NCBI RefSeq assembly: GCF_005280735.1
Contig: NZ_CP040078.1
Coordinates: 1,364,001 to 1,428,000, forward strand
Source: Trinickia violacea
GTDB lineage: Bacteria > Pseudomonadota > Gammaproteobacteria > Burkholderiales > Burkholderiaceae
Direction of reading: 5' to 3'
Length of the DNA stretch: 64,000 nucleotides
Shown here: one piece after another, positions 1-8,642 of the stretch
Position numbering within the stretch: position 1 is the stretch's first letter
How the letters are laid out: the number at the start of each line of letters is the position of its first letter
Translations under genes and position numbers: made by a program
Notes under the pieces: generated by a model
What the model was told of the DNA's origin: nothing
What the model saw: the letters and a program-made list of their open reading frames with translations, nothing else
Databases searched by the model: none

Positions 1-1
1 G

Positions 2-2581
2 CTGACTTTCATCGACAGCGGCAACCACCCGCATTCATACCCGGAGTTTCCGAACCCGGGCGGTTATCAGCCGACACCCGAGATCATCGCGTACGGCAAG
101 GATGTCGGGCACGCGACTTACGACGGAAATACGCCGCCGGGACAGATGCCCGACTATGCCGCCACGAACGAAAAAGTGCATGGGACCGTCTGCGTCTATG
201 ACGGCTACGGCGCGAACGTCGGTCGGATCGTGACCGGGTCGACGTTCCATCACTATCTCGACAAGAATCTGATCGGCGATCCGCACTCCGATACGATGCA
301 CGGGCCGCCGACCAACACGGACTTGGGTCTGCCGCCCGCCATCCTCGAACCGATCACGGAGTTCTACGTCAACGTCGCCACGTGGCTCGCGCGGAAGAAT
401 CCGACGTTCCATTTCTGGACCCTCAAGAACACCTTCGGCGCCGACGAGGTGCAAAGCGCCATGACCAGCGGCAAGAACTTTCCCGACGCGTTCTACCTCG
501 CGCTCGAAGGTTTCGCACCGAGTGTGGTCGGCAATCCGATGATTCAGTTTTCCGGACCGTTCGCGGCGCAAGGCGCCAAGTTTCTTCAGGGCGGCGCCGT
601 CTTCAGCGGGAACCCCAACACGCCGCAGCGCATTCTGTTTCCGATTACGGTCGTGTCGATTCCCGGCGGGGCTTTTCCTTCCCACGGATCGACAGCCCCG
701 GCGATCTATCCGCTCGAGGCCGGCATCGCGTTCGGCTCGCAAGCGTTCAACGCCGAAGCGTTGTTCGAACTCACGGCCGGCGCGGACCCGTATTTTACCA
801 ACGTCGACGCGAACACCACCCCGCCCAATGCGTTCTATCTGAGCCAGGATCTGCGGGTGTTCCAGGTCATCCCGGACTTGAACCAGGTGCCGTTCATCAA
901 CTTCCCGGGCGGCGCCGATGCACCGTTCGGCTACCTCGGCAATCTGTTGCTTTACCTGAACGATCCGTCGAATGGCTACACGCAGCAAGGCGGCACCGAT
1001 CCGTTCCAGACGCTCAATGAGCAGAACGATCTCATCGAGGATTCGTCGGTGGCGAATCAGGTGCTCGGCCCCGACAACAAGAAGCACACGGCGTACAACT
1101 TCGCGATCGCGCGTGTGCGGATGAGAGGCACCGGCTCGATGGCCACCAACGTCAAGGTGTTCTTCCGGATGTTCGCGACGCAGTCGAACGACACCGACTA
1201 CGATCCGCAAACCACGTATCTGAGCACCTACGATGCGTTGAATCTGCCCGACAAGCCGCTCAACGGCGTGGACGCCACGACGAACCCGCCCGACAACCTC
1301 ACGTTCGCGTTCTTCGCGACGAGCGGCGGCACGGGCGATTACGATCTGAGCGGCAGCAACCCCGGGGCCAACGAGGCGACGATCAGCAGTTCGAGCTACA
1401 ACGAGACGTATCACTACTTCGGCTGCTATCTGAACGTGGGTGACCTGCCGGCGAATGCGCTTCCGGGCACGCATCACTGCCTCGTTGCGCAAATCGCCTA
1501 TGACGCCGCGCCGATTCTCAACTCGAACGGGATCACGCTGAGCCCGGAAAACACCGACAAGCTCGCGCAACGCAATCTGCAAGTGACGTGGTCCGGCAAT
1601 CCGGGCGGGCCCGCCACGCACCGCATTCCGCAAACCTTCGACAACAAGCCGAGCCTGCGCACCGACAACCCGCTGACGACGATGCTCGGCTATCCCGACG
1701 AGCTGATGATCGATTGGGGCAACACGCCGAAGGGCAGCGTCGCGAGCATCTATTGGCCGCAAGCGAGTTCGCTCGACGTGGTGCGGCTGTCGATGCTGCT
1801 CTACGCGGACGTCCCGTGGACCGCCACCGACGAGCACACGGTGCAATGCACGGTCGATCATCCTGTGACGTATCTGCCGATTCCGTTCGGGACCGGCGCG
1901 AGCTTCGCGGGCCTCTTCACGATCGACCTGCCGATCGGCGTGAAGGCCGGGCAGCAGTTCAACGTGGTGGTGCGCCGCGTGCGCAGCCGGCAACCGCCTG
2001 CGTTGACGAACAACACGGGGATCGTGGCGCAGGCGCGTGCCGAGGCCGAGCGCAAACCGCCGGTCACCGACTGGCGCTACATCGTCGGCACGTTCCAGGT
2101 CACGATTCCGGTTTCGCTCGAAGAGCCGTTGCTGTGGCCCGAGGAGAACACGCTCGCGATCATGAAGTGGCGCTTCTTGAACACGCCGCTGACGAGCCGG
2201 TGGTATCCGGTGTTGCAGCGCTACTTGTCCTACCTGGTCGGCCGCGTCAATGGGTTCGGCGGCAAGGCGGGCGCGATCCCGGCGTCGCCGAACGGCGCGC
2301 CGGAGCCGGGCCCTGGCCAAGGGCACGGTCCGGGGCAGGGCGGCTGCGGCGGTGAGCTCGTGCCGTATCGCGGCAAGGTGTGCGAGGTGCTGTTCGATTG
2401 CTTCGGCGATTTCGAGGGCTTCGTCCTCGAGAGCTGCTGCGGCACTCAGCGCTTCAGCACCTGCGAATCCGGCTTCGCCGATGTCGTGTTGCGTGCGTGC
2501 CGCGAGCGATTGGTGCTGACCGTCTTTGTCGAGAAGGGACGCAAGGACAAGATCCGGCAACTGATGGTCACGTGCTGCTGA
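2..2581 (+). CDS. Large protein of unknown function, 5'-truncated by window edge
   Basis: The frame is already open at base 2 and runs without a stop to TGA at 2579-2581, so the gene starts upstream of the window and an internal ATG at 146 is not the real start. About 859 residues are visible. I recognise no family. The body is rich in Asn, Thr, Pro and aromatic residues and resembles a beta-rich structural or secreted protein. Near the C-terminus a Gly/Pro-rich linker (bases about 2280-2350) leads into a roughly 80-residue Cys-rich tail ending in Cys-Cys. No transmembrane segment is evident in the visible part. A perfect hairpin follows the stop. Function is unknown. Confidence 0.75.
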   Translation: MTFIDSGNHPHSYPEFPNPGGYQPTPEIIAYGKDVGHATYDGNTPPGQMPDYAATNEKVHGTVCVYDGYGANVGRIVTGSTFHHYLDKNLIGDPHSDTMHGPPTNTDLGLPPAILEPITEFYVNVATWLARKNPTFHFWTLKNTFGADEVQSAMTSGKNFPDAFYLALEGFAPSVVGNPMIQFSGPFAAQGAKFLQGGAVFSGNPNTPQRILFPITVVSIPGGAFPSHGSTAPAIYPLEAGIAFGSQAFNAEALFELTAGADPYFTNVDANTTPPNAFYLSQDLRVFQVIPDLNQVPFINFPGGADAPFGYLGNLLLYLNDPSNGYTQQGGTDPFQTLNEQNDLIEDSSVANQVLGPDNKKHTAYNFAIARVRMRGTGSMATNVKVFFRMFATQSNDTDYDPQTTYLSTYDALNLPDKPLNGVDATTNPPDNLTFAFFATSGGTGDYDLSGSNPGANEATISSSSYNETYHYFGCYLNVGDLPANALPGTHHCLVAQIAYDAAPILNSNGITLSPENTDKLAQRNLQVTWSGNPGGPATHRIPQTFDNKPSLRTDNPLTTMLGYPDELMIDWGNTPKGSVASIYWPQASSLDVVRLSMLLYADVPWTATDEHTVQCTVDHPVTYLPIPFGTGASFAGLFTIDLPIGVKAGQQFNVVVRRVRSRQPPALTNNTGIVAQARAEAERKPPVTDWRYIVGTFQVTIPVSLEEPLLWPEENTLAIMKWRFLNTPLTSRWYPVLQRYLSYLVGRVNGFGGKAGAIPASPNGAPEPGPGQGHGPGQGGCGGELVPYRGKVCEVLFDCFGDFEGFVLESCCGTQRFSTCESGFADVVLRACRERLVLTVFVEKGRKDKIRQLMVTCC

Positions 2582-2616
2582 TCGGGTGAGCCATCGCTGC
2601 ATCGGGCAGCACGTCG

Positions 2617-2651
2617 ATCGAATCGCGCCGGTCACGCCGGCGCGATTCGAT
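2617..2651. terminator. Bidirectional hairpin between convergent genes
   Basis: A perfect 15-bp inverted repeat (arms 2617-2631 and 2637-2651, 5-base loop) lies between the stop of the large unknown gene on + and the stop of ampC on -, just touching the ampC stop codon. There is no good T-run on either side, so it is a terminator or convergent-transcript stabiliser by position and stem strength only. Confidence 0.55.
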
Positions 2652-3817
2652 CATTTCTGGTCCGTGAGCGAGCTCAAGATCCGATAGGCCGCTGCCACCC
2701 GAGCATCGATCGGGTAGGACTTGTTGGCGAGGATCACGATGCCGATCTTGCGCGCCGGGATGAAGACCGCGTAGGTCGAGAAGCCGTTCGTCGAGCCGGT
2801 CTTGTTGATGAGCGCCTCGGATTGCGGCGGCAACGGCGGCGTCAACTCGGTCGCCGCGGCGCCTTTGTAAATGACGTCGGGCGAGTTGCCGGCCTGCAGC
2901 GTGTTCAACGCGACCGGATACGGATACTGCTCCCAAATCAGGTCCTGGACGAAGGGCCCGATGGCGTAATAGCCCGTCTGAGCGCACGCAATCGCTTGCT
3001 GCCACTTGGCATCGACGGGCGACACGTTCATGTTGACGTCGAGGAATCGCAGGACGTCCGCCGTATCGGTCTTGATTCCGTATGCCTCGGAAGCCAGCGC
3101 GCCGGGGTTCAGCCTCACCGGGGCGTCGTTTTTGTTGTAGCCCTGCGCGTAGTCCTTCATCACGCCGGCCGGCACGTCGAGGTAGGTGTGCGTCATGCCG
3201 AGGGCGGGCAGCAGCATGCCTTGCATCGCGTCGTCGAACGGCTGGTTCATGCTTTTCGCCGCGATCAGGCCAAGGGTGCCGATCCCGGGGTTCGAATAGA
3301 GGCGGAACGTCCCGGCCGGATGTTCCGGTTTCCAGTCGCGCAGGAACGTCGTCAGTTGCTCGTTGTTCGCGATGCTGTCAGGGACATAGAGGGGCAGGCC
3401 CGACGTGTGCGTGCCGAGGTTCAGCAAGCTCGCGCGTGCGAGGTTGCTGCCGCGCAGACCCGGTAAATGCTGGCCGGCCGTGTCGGACAGCGACAGCTTG
3501 CCGTCGACTTGCGCGTAGCAAGCGAGCGTGGCTGTGAGCGTCTTGCTGAACGAGCCCACCTCGAAGAGCGTGTGACGGGTCACGGGATCGCGCGTGTCCT
3601 TCGACGCGATGCCGTAGTTGTAGAAGGTGTGCTTGCCGTCGACGGTCACGCCGACCGCGATGCCCGGAATGCCGTACTGCTGCTTGACGGGGGCGATGGC
3701 CGCGTCCACGGCGCGCTGCAGTGCCGGTTGCTGAGCGTCGACGGCGGTGGCGGCTTGGCTTTGGGATGCGACGACACAGGCGATCGTCGTCATCAAGGCT
3801 TTGAGTTTCCGATTCAT
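2651..3817 (-). CDS. ampC: Class C beta-lactamase (AmpC)
   Basis: A 388-residue periplasmic serine beta-lactamase that hydrolyses beta-lactams through an acyl-enzyme. The N-terminal 22 residues form a Sec signal peptide ending near QSQA. The three class C motifs are present: S-x-x-K as SFSK (Ser89, Lys92), Y-x-N as YSN (Tyr174-Asn176) and K-T-G (Lys339-Gly341). Length matches the family. There is no adjacent LysR-type ampR; the divergent neighbour is an outer-membrane protein gene, so induction through a linked AmpR is not supported here. A less active esterase-like class C relative cannot be excluded from sequence alone. Confidence 0.93.
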   Translation of the reverse strand: MNRKLKALMTTIACVVASQSQAATAVDAQQPALQRAVDAAIAPVKQQYGIPGIAVGVTVDGKHTFYNYGIASKDTRDPVTRHTLFEVGSFSKTLTATLACYAQVDGKLSLSDTAGQHLPGLRGSNLARASLLNLGTHTSGLPLYVPDSIANNEQLTTFLRDWKPEHPAGTFRLYSNPGIGTLGLIAAKSMNQPFDDAMQGMLLPALGMTHTYLDVPAGVMKDYAQGYNKNDAPVRLNPGALASEAYGIKTDTADVLRFLDVNMNVSPVDAKWQQAIACAQTGYYAIGPFVQDLIWEQYPYPVALNTLQAGNSPDVIYKGAAATELTPPLPPQSEALINKTGSTNGFSTYAVFIPARKIGIVILANKSYPIDARVAAAYRILSSLTDQK

Positions 3818-3990
3818 TGTTTGGGAGGTTTGGGAGTTGGCAGCTTATCGGTGGAAGAAGGGGGAGAAGCGTTCGAGGTGCAGCGATTGTCGTTCCCGCC
3901 TGGGCCACGCGACAAGCGAGGATAACTTGACCGAGCCATAAGAAATTCTTTGCGCTCGCGCGAGCAGACGATTCCGCTTTCCTTTTATTG

Positions 3991-4010
3991 CGAGTAAGTA
4001 ACGAGTAAGT
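3991..4010 (+). promoter_or_regulatory. Tandem 9-bp direct repeat, candidate response-regulator box
   Basis: CGAGTAAGT occurs at 3991-3999 and again at 4002-4010, an 11-bp period on one helix face, 54 bases before the GTG of the MipA-like gene. OmpR/PhoB-type regulators commonly bind direct repeats with about this spacing, and two such regulators are encoded just downstream. The link is inference. Confidence 0.45.
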
Positions 4011-4063
4011 CGACCGGTCCTAGAGTCGCGTCTGTTGCCTTCACCGACCACCGGAAAACGACT

Positions 4064-4885
4064 GTGAAAATTACGCTCCGCCGCGAACGTCCGCTATTGC
4101 TTGCCATTGCTTCTCTTGCGCTCACGTCGGGCACCGCCTGGGCCGACGGCGCCATCGGCGCGGAAGCGTCAGGCACGAACGACTCCGGCCTCACCATCCT
4201 GAGCAACGCCACGAACGTGACCCGCTGGGGGCTCGGCGCCGGAGTCGGCGTCGAGGAGGGCGCGTACAAGGGGTACGGCGCCAAGACCACGCCGCTGCCG
4301 CTGTTCTATTTCGACGACAAATGGGTGCACGCCCTCGGCACCACGATCGACTTGAAGATCGGCAACTGGAGCGGCGTGAGCGTCGCGCTGCGCGGCCGGT
4401 ACGCGCTCGGCGAGGGCTTCAAGGGGTCGGACGCGCCGATCCTGAACGGCATGGAAAATCGCAACGGCGCGTTCTGGTACGGCCCGGCGCTCGCGTGGCG
4501 TACCGCATTCGGCACGCTGTCGACCGACTACCTGCTCGGCGGCAACAAGGGCGAGCGGGCCAATATCGATTTCAGCAAGTCCTTCGATCTGGGACGTTTT
4601 TCCCTCACGCCGCACGCCGGCGTCGAATGGCTGAGCAGCAAATACGTCGATTACTATTACGGCGTGCGGCCGTCCGAAGCAGAGGCGGGGCGCCCGGCGT
4701 ACACCGGGACCTCGACCTGGAACATGTCGGTGGGCACGCGTGTCGACTACCACTTCACCAAGCAGCAGCAGGTGCTTCTCGATGTCGGCGTGTCGCATCT
4801 CGGCAGCGCGATCACCGACAGTCCGATCGTCGGCAAGCGGTACGTTCCGAAGGTCATGGTCGGCTATCTTTACCACTTCAATTGA
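4064..4885 (+). CDS. MipA/OmpV family outer-membrane protein
   Basis: A 273-residue outer-membrane beta-barrel of the MipA/OmpV family (scaffold of murein-synthesising complexes in E. coli, OmpV in Vibrio). It starts with GTG at 4064 and has a signal peptide of about 27 residues ending at AWA. The body shows alternating amphipathic strands rich in Gly, Tyr and Trp, and it ends in the aromatic-Asn pattern typical of barrel C-termini (YHFN). It is followed after 10 bases by two response regulators and a histidine kinase on the same strand, a frequent arrangement in which the two-component system controls the porin-like gene. Repeats upstream may be the operator. Confidence 0.88.
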   Translation: MKITLRRERPLLLAIASLALTSGTAWADGAIGAEASGTNDSGLTILSNATNVTRWGLGAGVGVEEGAYKGYGAKTTPLPLFYFDDKWVHALGTTIDLKIGNWSGVSVALRGRYALGEGFKGSDAPILNGMENRNGAFWYGPALAWRTAFGTLSTDYLLGGNKGERANIDFSKSFDLGRFSLTPHAGVEWLSSKYVDYYYGVRPSEAEAGRPAYTGTSTWNMSVGTRVDYHFTKQQQVLLDVGVSHLGSAITDSPIVGKRYVPKVMVGYLYHFN

Positions 4886-4895
4886 GCGCAGCGTC

Positions 4896-5627
4896 ATGTC
4901 GCGAGTTGCGATTGTCGAAGACCACGAGCGCCTCGCCGGCATGGTGCGCCAGGCGCTGGGCGACGCGGGGATCGAAGCCGATTTGTTCCGCAGCGTCTCG
5001 GAGGCGAGCTATGGCGTGAGCCAGGCCGACTACGCGGTGCTGATCATCGACCGCGGCCTGCCCGACGGCGACGGGCTTGCGTTCCTGCGTTCGCTGCGGG
5101 CCGCGGGAAGGATGACGCCTTGCCTGATGCTGACCGCGCGCGATGCGCTGCATGACCGCGTCGACGGCCTCGAGAGCGGCGCGGACGATTACGTCACGAA
5201 GCCGTTTGCGATGAGCGAGCTCGTTGCGCGCGTGCGCACGCTGATGCGCCGGCCGGCTGTGCTGACCGCGCTGATCGCGTCGTTTGCCGATATCAGCGTC
5301 GATCCCCGGCAGCGTGTCTTGCAGTGCGGCGCCGAGTCCGTCGTGCTTGCGCCGACCGAGCTGCAGATCATGCAGTGCCTCATCGAAGCCGCCGGCGGCA
5401 CGGTTCGGCATGCGACGCTCGAACATGCCGCCTGGGGGCTCGGCGGCGCCGTAACGCCCAACGCGCTCGAAGTGACGCTGCATCGCTTGCGCAAAAAGCT
5501 CGCGGCGATCGGCGCGGCGACGCGGCTCACGAATACGCGCGGCGCCGGCTTCGCGCTGCAGGCGGGCGCCCAGGGCCCGCTCTCGAGCGACGAGCCGGCG
5601 CCGTCGAAACGGGACGCGGGCGTATGA
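4896..5627 (+). CDS. OmpR/PhoB-family response regulator (intact receiver)
   Basis: A 243-residue DNA-binding response regulator. The receiver (1-115) has the acidic pair Glu8-Asp9, phospho-acceptor Asp52 in the IIDRGLPDGDG context, the conserved Thr in LTARD and Lys in TKPF. The C-terminal winged helix (about 125-225) carries the usual LTNTRGAGF ending. I chose the ATG at 4896, at the end of mipA and at the start of receiver homology; an in-frame upstream start would add residues inside mipA. It overlaps the next gene by 4 bases (ATGA). It probably is the phosphorylated output of the kinase at 6325. Confidence 0.93.
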   Translation: MSRVAIVEDHERLAGMVRQALGDAGIEADLFRSVSEASYGVSQADYAVLIIDRGLPDGDGLAFLRSLRAAGRMTPCLMLTARDALHDRVDGLESGADDYVTKPFAMSELVARVRTLMRRPAVLTALIASFADISVDPRQRVLQCGAESVVLAPTELQIMQCLIEAAGGTVRHATLEHAAWGLGGAVTPNALEVTLHRLRKKLAAIGAATRLTNTRGAGFALQAGAQGPLSSDEPAPSKRDAGV

Positions 5628-6319
5628 AGCAGCGCATTCTCGTCGTCGATGGCGACGCCGCGTGCCGCGACGCGCTGCGCGTCTGCCTGCACGCGAGCGG
5701 CTACGATGTCGCCGTGCTGTACGAGCCCGGCAAGATGGAGAAGCGGCTCCGTGAAGAGCGCCCGGCCCTCGTCGTCATGGCGAGCGGCGCAGTGCTCGGC
5801 AGCGGTCTCGCGGCGCTGAAGGCATTGCGCCGCAGCGGCGACGACCTGCCGGTCATCATGCTCGGAGAGCGGGACGACGCGGTGGAGCGCATCGTCGCGC
5901 TCGAATGCGGCGCGGACGATTTCATCACCAAGCCGTTCAACGCGCATGAGGTGCTCGCAAGAATCCGGCGCGTGCTCGCGCGCGCCAAGGACGTTTCGTT
6001 CCAGGACCCGGCATCGCGGCCGCCCTTTAGCTTCGACGGCTTCGAGCTCGACTTCGCCTCGCGCACGCTCAGGTTTCGCGGCGAAGCGGTGCCGCTGTCG
6101 GAGCGCGACTATGCGATTCTCAATCTGTTCACGAGCGCGCCGAACCAGGTGTTGTCGAGAGAGCGGATTGCCCAGGGCATCTGGCCTGAGACGCCGTACC
6201 GGCCCGGGTCGGTGTCCGCCGCGGTGCATCGCCTGCGCCGCTTGATCATGAGCCGGTCCGCCATTCCCGATCTGATCCAGACGGTGCGCGGGACCGGCTA
6301 TGTGTTTTGTTCGAGCTAG
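5624..6319 (+). CDS. OmpR-family regulator with degenerate receiver
   Basis: A 231-residue winged-helix regulator, starting at the ATG that overlaps the previous stop. The fold of a receiver is clear at 1-115, but catalytic positions are changed: the expected phospho-acceptor Asp aligns with Ala53 (VVMASGAVLGSG), and the conserved Thr/Ser aligns with Gly81 (IMLGERDD). Asp9, Asp11 and Lys103 (TKPF) remain. The C-terminal DNA-binding domain (about 130-230) is complete and ends TVRGTGYVF. It therefore likely works without phosphorylation, perhaps as a partner of the intact regulator encoded just before it. Frame and spacing argue against a sequencing artefact. Confidence 0.9.
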   Translation: MKQRILVVDGDAACRDALRVCLHASGYDVAVLYEPGKMEKRLREERPALVVMASGAVLGSGLAALKALRRSGDDLPVIMLGERDDAVERIVALECGADDFITKPFNAHEVLARIRRVLARAKDVSFQDPASRPPFSFDGFELDFASRTLRFRGEAVPLSERDYAILNLFTSAPNQVLSRERIAQGIWPETPYRPGSVSAAVHRLRRLIMSRSAIPDLIQTVRGTGYVFCSS

Positions 6320-6324
6320 TCATC

Positions 6325-7680
6325 ATGTTCAAGCACTGGATTCGAAGTTTGTCCGCGCGGCTGTGGCTGACGAGCGTCGCTGCGCTGGCCCTTGGCCTCG
6401 CGCTGTTGGCGACGTCCGTCATTTACGTGCTCGAGCGCTATCCGGACCCGTTGCTCGGGCGGCGCGAGCAATTGGAATTCGTCGCCGCCGTCGCGCGCGG
6501 CCTTAACTTCGACTCCGCCGGCCATCCCGTCTCGGTGCAGCTTCCCGAGCCGATATCGTGGCTATTCAATGTGACGCCGACGGAAGTCCAGTACCGCGTG
6601 CTCGACGAAAACGGGCGCTTGTTAATGGCGTCCGCGAATGCGAGAAGCGGCGACCCCTGGCTTGCCGAGCGCCTGTCCGACGTGAGCGGCACGATTGCTC
6701 ATGCGACCATCAATGGCAGGCCGTATGGCGTCGCCACCGAGCGGATCGTGAAGGGCCAGACCGTTTCCTACGTGCAGTGCGCAACGAGCGCGCACTTCAT
6801 CAAGGAGCTGGTGAAACTCAAGGTGAAGCCGATCCCGGAGATCGTCTCGATCCTCCTCCTCATCGCGACGGTCACGTTCGGCTTGACGCTGCCGCTCACG
6901 ATTCACCGCGTGCTCAAGCCGCTGCGCGAGGCGTCGCGCGCGGCGGAGCAAATCACGCCGCGCAACCTGACGACGCGTCTTTCGACCACCGGCGTTCCGA
7001 GCGAAATCAAGCCGCTGATCGACGCTTTCAACGAAGCGCTCGGCAGGCTCGAAAACGGCTTCACGGTTCAGCAGCAGTTTCTTGCGGCCGCGGCGCACGA
7101 GCTGCAAACGCCGTTGACGCTGGTCAGAGGACAGATCGAGCTGCAACCCGAGATCAAGGACAAGGAGCTGCTGCTTCGCGAGATCGATCTGATGGCGCGT
7201 CAGGTGCGGCAGTTGCTGCATCTCGCGGAAGTCAGCGAGTCGCAGAACTTCACGTTCGGTCAGGTGATCATCGCGGACGTGGCGCAGGACGTCGTCGCGT
7301 ATCTCGCGCGCAAGGCGGACGCGAAAGAGGTCAAGCTCGAGATCGAGCCGCACCCGACACTGCCCGCGATATGGGCCGACCGGAGCGCGCTCTTCATCAT
7401 GCTCAAGAACATCGTCGAGAATGCGATCAACGTGTCGCCGCCCAAGAGCGTGGTGTCGTTGGCGATCGACGAGGCGTCGATCCAGATACGCGACGAAGGG
7501 CCGGGTATCCGCCAGGAGCATCTGCCGTTTCTGTTCAAGCGGTTCTGGCGTGCGCCGGATGCGAAGCACGACGGCGCGGGTCTCGGGCTCGCCATCTGCA
7601 AGGAAATTGCCATCGCGCACGAATGGCGGTTGACGGTGAGCCGCCTCGCGGCCGGGACCTGCTTCACCGTCTGGCTTTAG
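6325..7680 (+). CDS. Sensor histidine kinase
   Basis: A 451-residue membrane kinase. Two transmembrane segments (about 11-35 and 172-195) enclose a periplasmic sensor of about 135 residues, followed by a HAMP-like linker. The H-box has His258 (HELQTPLTLV), and the ATPase domain shows the N-box (NIVENAIN), G1 (DEGPGI), F (FKRFWR) and G2 (GAGLGLAI) motifs. The ATG at 6325 is 5 bases after the regulator stop; a TTG at 6307 would overlap that gene and is less likely. It closes a four-gene run MipA, regulator, pseudo-regulator, kinase. Confidence 0.92.
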   Translation: MFKHWIRSLSARLWLTSVAALALGLALLATSVIYVLERYPDPLLGRREQLEFVAAVARGLNFDSAGHPVSVQLPEPISWLFNVTPTEVQYRVLDENGRLLMASANARSGDPWLAERLSDVSGTIAHATINGRPYGVATERIVKGQTVSYVQCATSAHFIKELVKLKVKPIPEIVSILLLIATVTFGLTLPLTIHRVLKPLREASRAAEQITPRNLTTRLSTTGVPSEIKPLIDAFNEALGRLENGFTVQQQFLAAAAHELQTPLTLVRGQIELQPEIKDKELLLREIDLMARQVRQLLHLAEVSESQNFTFGQVIIADVAQDVVAYLARKADAKEVKLEIEPHPTLPAIWADRSALFIMLKNIVENAINVSPPKSVVSLAIDEASIQIRDEGPGIRQEHLPFLFKRFWRAPDAKHDGAGLGLAICKEIAIAHEWRLTVSRLAAGTCFTVWL

Positions 7681-7697
7681 CCATGTGACGGCTGCCG

Positions 7698-8546
7698 CTA
7701 GCGAGCCTCTCGATTCATTTTGTCGGCGATCAGGAAGTCGATTCGCTCCCGGGTCGCCTCCGTTGCCGGGTTGTAGATCACGAGGCAGAGATCGGGCCGG
7801 CCATCGACAGCAAAGGCCGAATATTCGAGCTCGATAGGCCCGACGAGCGGATGCCGGATTTCTTTCGTGCCTTCGCCATGCGTGCGCACGTCGTTGTCGC
7901 GCCAGATCCGATCGAAGTCGGGCGAGAGCCGGCTGAGTTCTTCCACGAACGCCTGGACGTTCCTCGCCGCTCCCGCGCGCGCGGCATCGGCCCGGAACGC
8001 GGCCACGACGAACCGCGCCACGCGTTCCCAATCGGGCTGCGCGGCACGCACCAAAGGATCGAGAAAGATGAGACGCAGCACGTTGCGCCGCTCGGGCGGG
8101 AGCGCGCCGTAGTCGGTCAGCACGGCTGTGACCGCGCGATTCCACGCGACGATGTCCCAGGTGGACGTCCTCACGACGGCGGGGCTGAATGTCAAGGAGT
8201 CGAGCACGCGTTGCAGCCGAGGCGGCACGTCGCCGATCGCCTGATAGCGGACCTCGGGCGGGCGTCCGAGTCCGATCAGAAAGAGGTGCTCGCGCTCGAC
8301 GTCCGTCAGCATCAACGCCCGCGAGATCCGATCGAGCACCTCCGCCGACGGCGCGCCGCCGCGCCCCTGTTCGAGCCACGTGTACCACGTCGCGCTGACA
8401 TTCGCGCGTTGCGCGACCTCTTCGCGCCGTAAGCCCGGCGTGCGCCGCCGTGCAACAGGGAACCCCAATGCCGCGGGGTCGAGTTTCGTGCGGCGGCCTC
8501 GGAGATAGGCGCCAAGCAGATTGTCGTTTCCGTTCGCCATGCTCAT
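7698..8546 (-). CDS. HTH (XRE-type) regulator with MmyB-like ligand domain
   Basis: A 282-residue regulator. Residues about 10-75 form an XRE-type helix-turn-helix with the RRxPGLRREEVAQRANVS signature typical of MmyB-like proteins, and residues about 100-275 form the MmyB-like (PAS-related) ligand-binding domain with the VVAWN-type motif. Such regulators usually sit beside oxidoreductase or small-molecule modification genes. It faces the kinase gene convergently and lies downstream of the MBL hydrolase on the same strand. Start codons at 8546 or 8540 (ATG) are both possible; no strong ribosome binding site decides. Confidence 0.88.
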   Translation of the reverse strand: MSMANGNDNLLGAYLRGRRTKLDPAALGFPVARRRTPGLRREEVAQRANVSATWYTWLEQGRGGAPSAEVLDRISRALMLTDVEREHLFLIGLGRPPEVRYQAIGDVPPRLQRVLDSLTFSPAVVRTSTWDIVAWNRAVTAVLTDYGALPPERRNVLRLIFLDPLVRAAQPDWERVARFVVAAFRADAARAGAARNVQAFVEELSRLSPDFDRIWRDNDVRTHGEGTKEIRHPLVGPIELEYSAFAVDGRPDLCLVIYNPATEATRERIDFLIADKMNREAR

Positions 8547-8604
8547 CCACACGGACGGTATTTCGAAAGCTGATTCGCCGCGCGCCGGCGCGGCGATTTT
8601 CAGC

Positions 8605-8631
8605 GGAATCCGGATCGTTGATCCGGATTCC
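8605..8631 (-). terminator. Perfect hairpin downstream of the MBL hydrolase gene
   Basis: Arms of 12 bp (8605-8616 and 8620-8631) pair perfectly around a 3-base loop, 12 bases after the hydrolase stop and before the XRE-type gene on the same strand. No T-run follows, so it may be an attenuator or weak terminator. Confidence 0.45.
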
Positions 8632-8642
8632 TGATGATTGCT

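Noticed and set aside
35..2635. 866-residue open frame on the minus strand over the first gene
   Set aside because: Arg-rich, low-complexity antisense shadow of the + gene in high-GC DNA; the + strand shows protein-like sequence with open start at the window edge.
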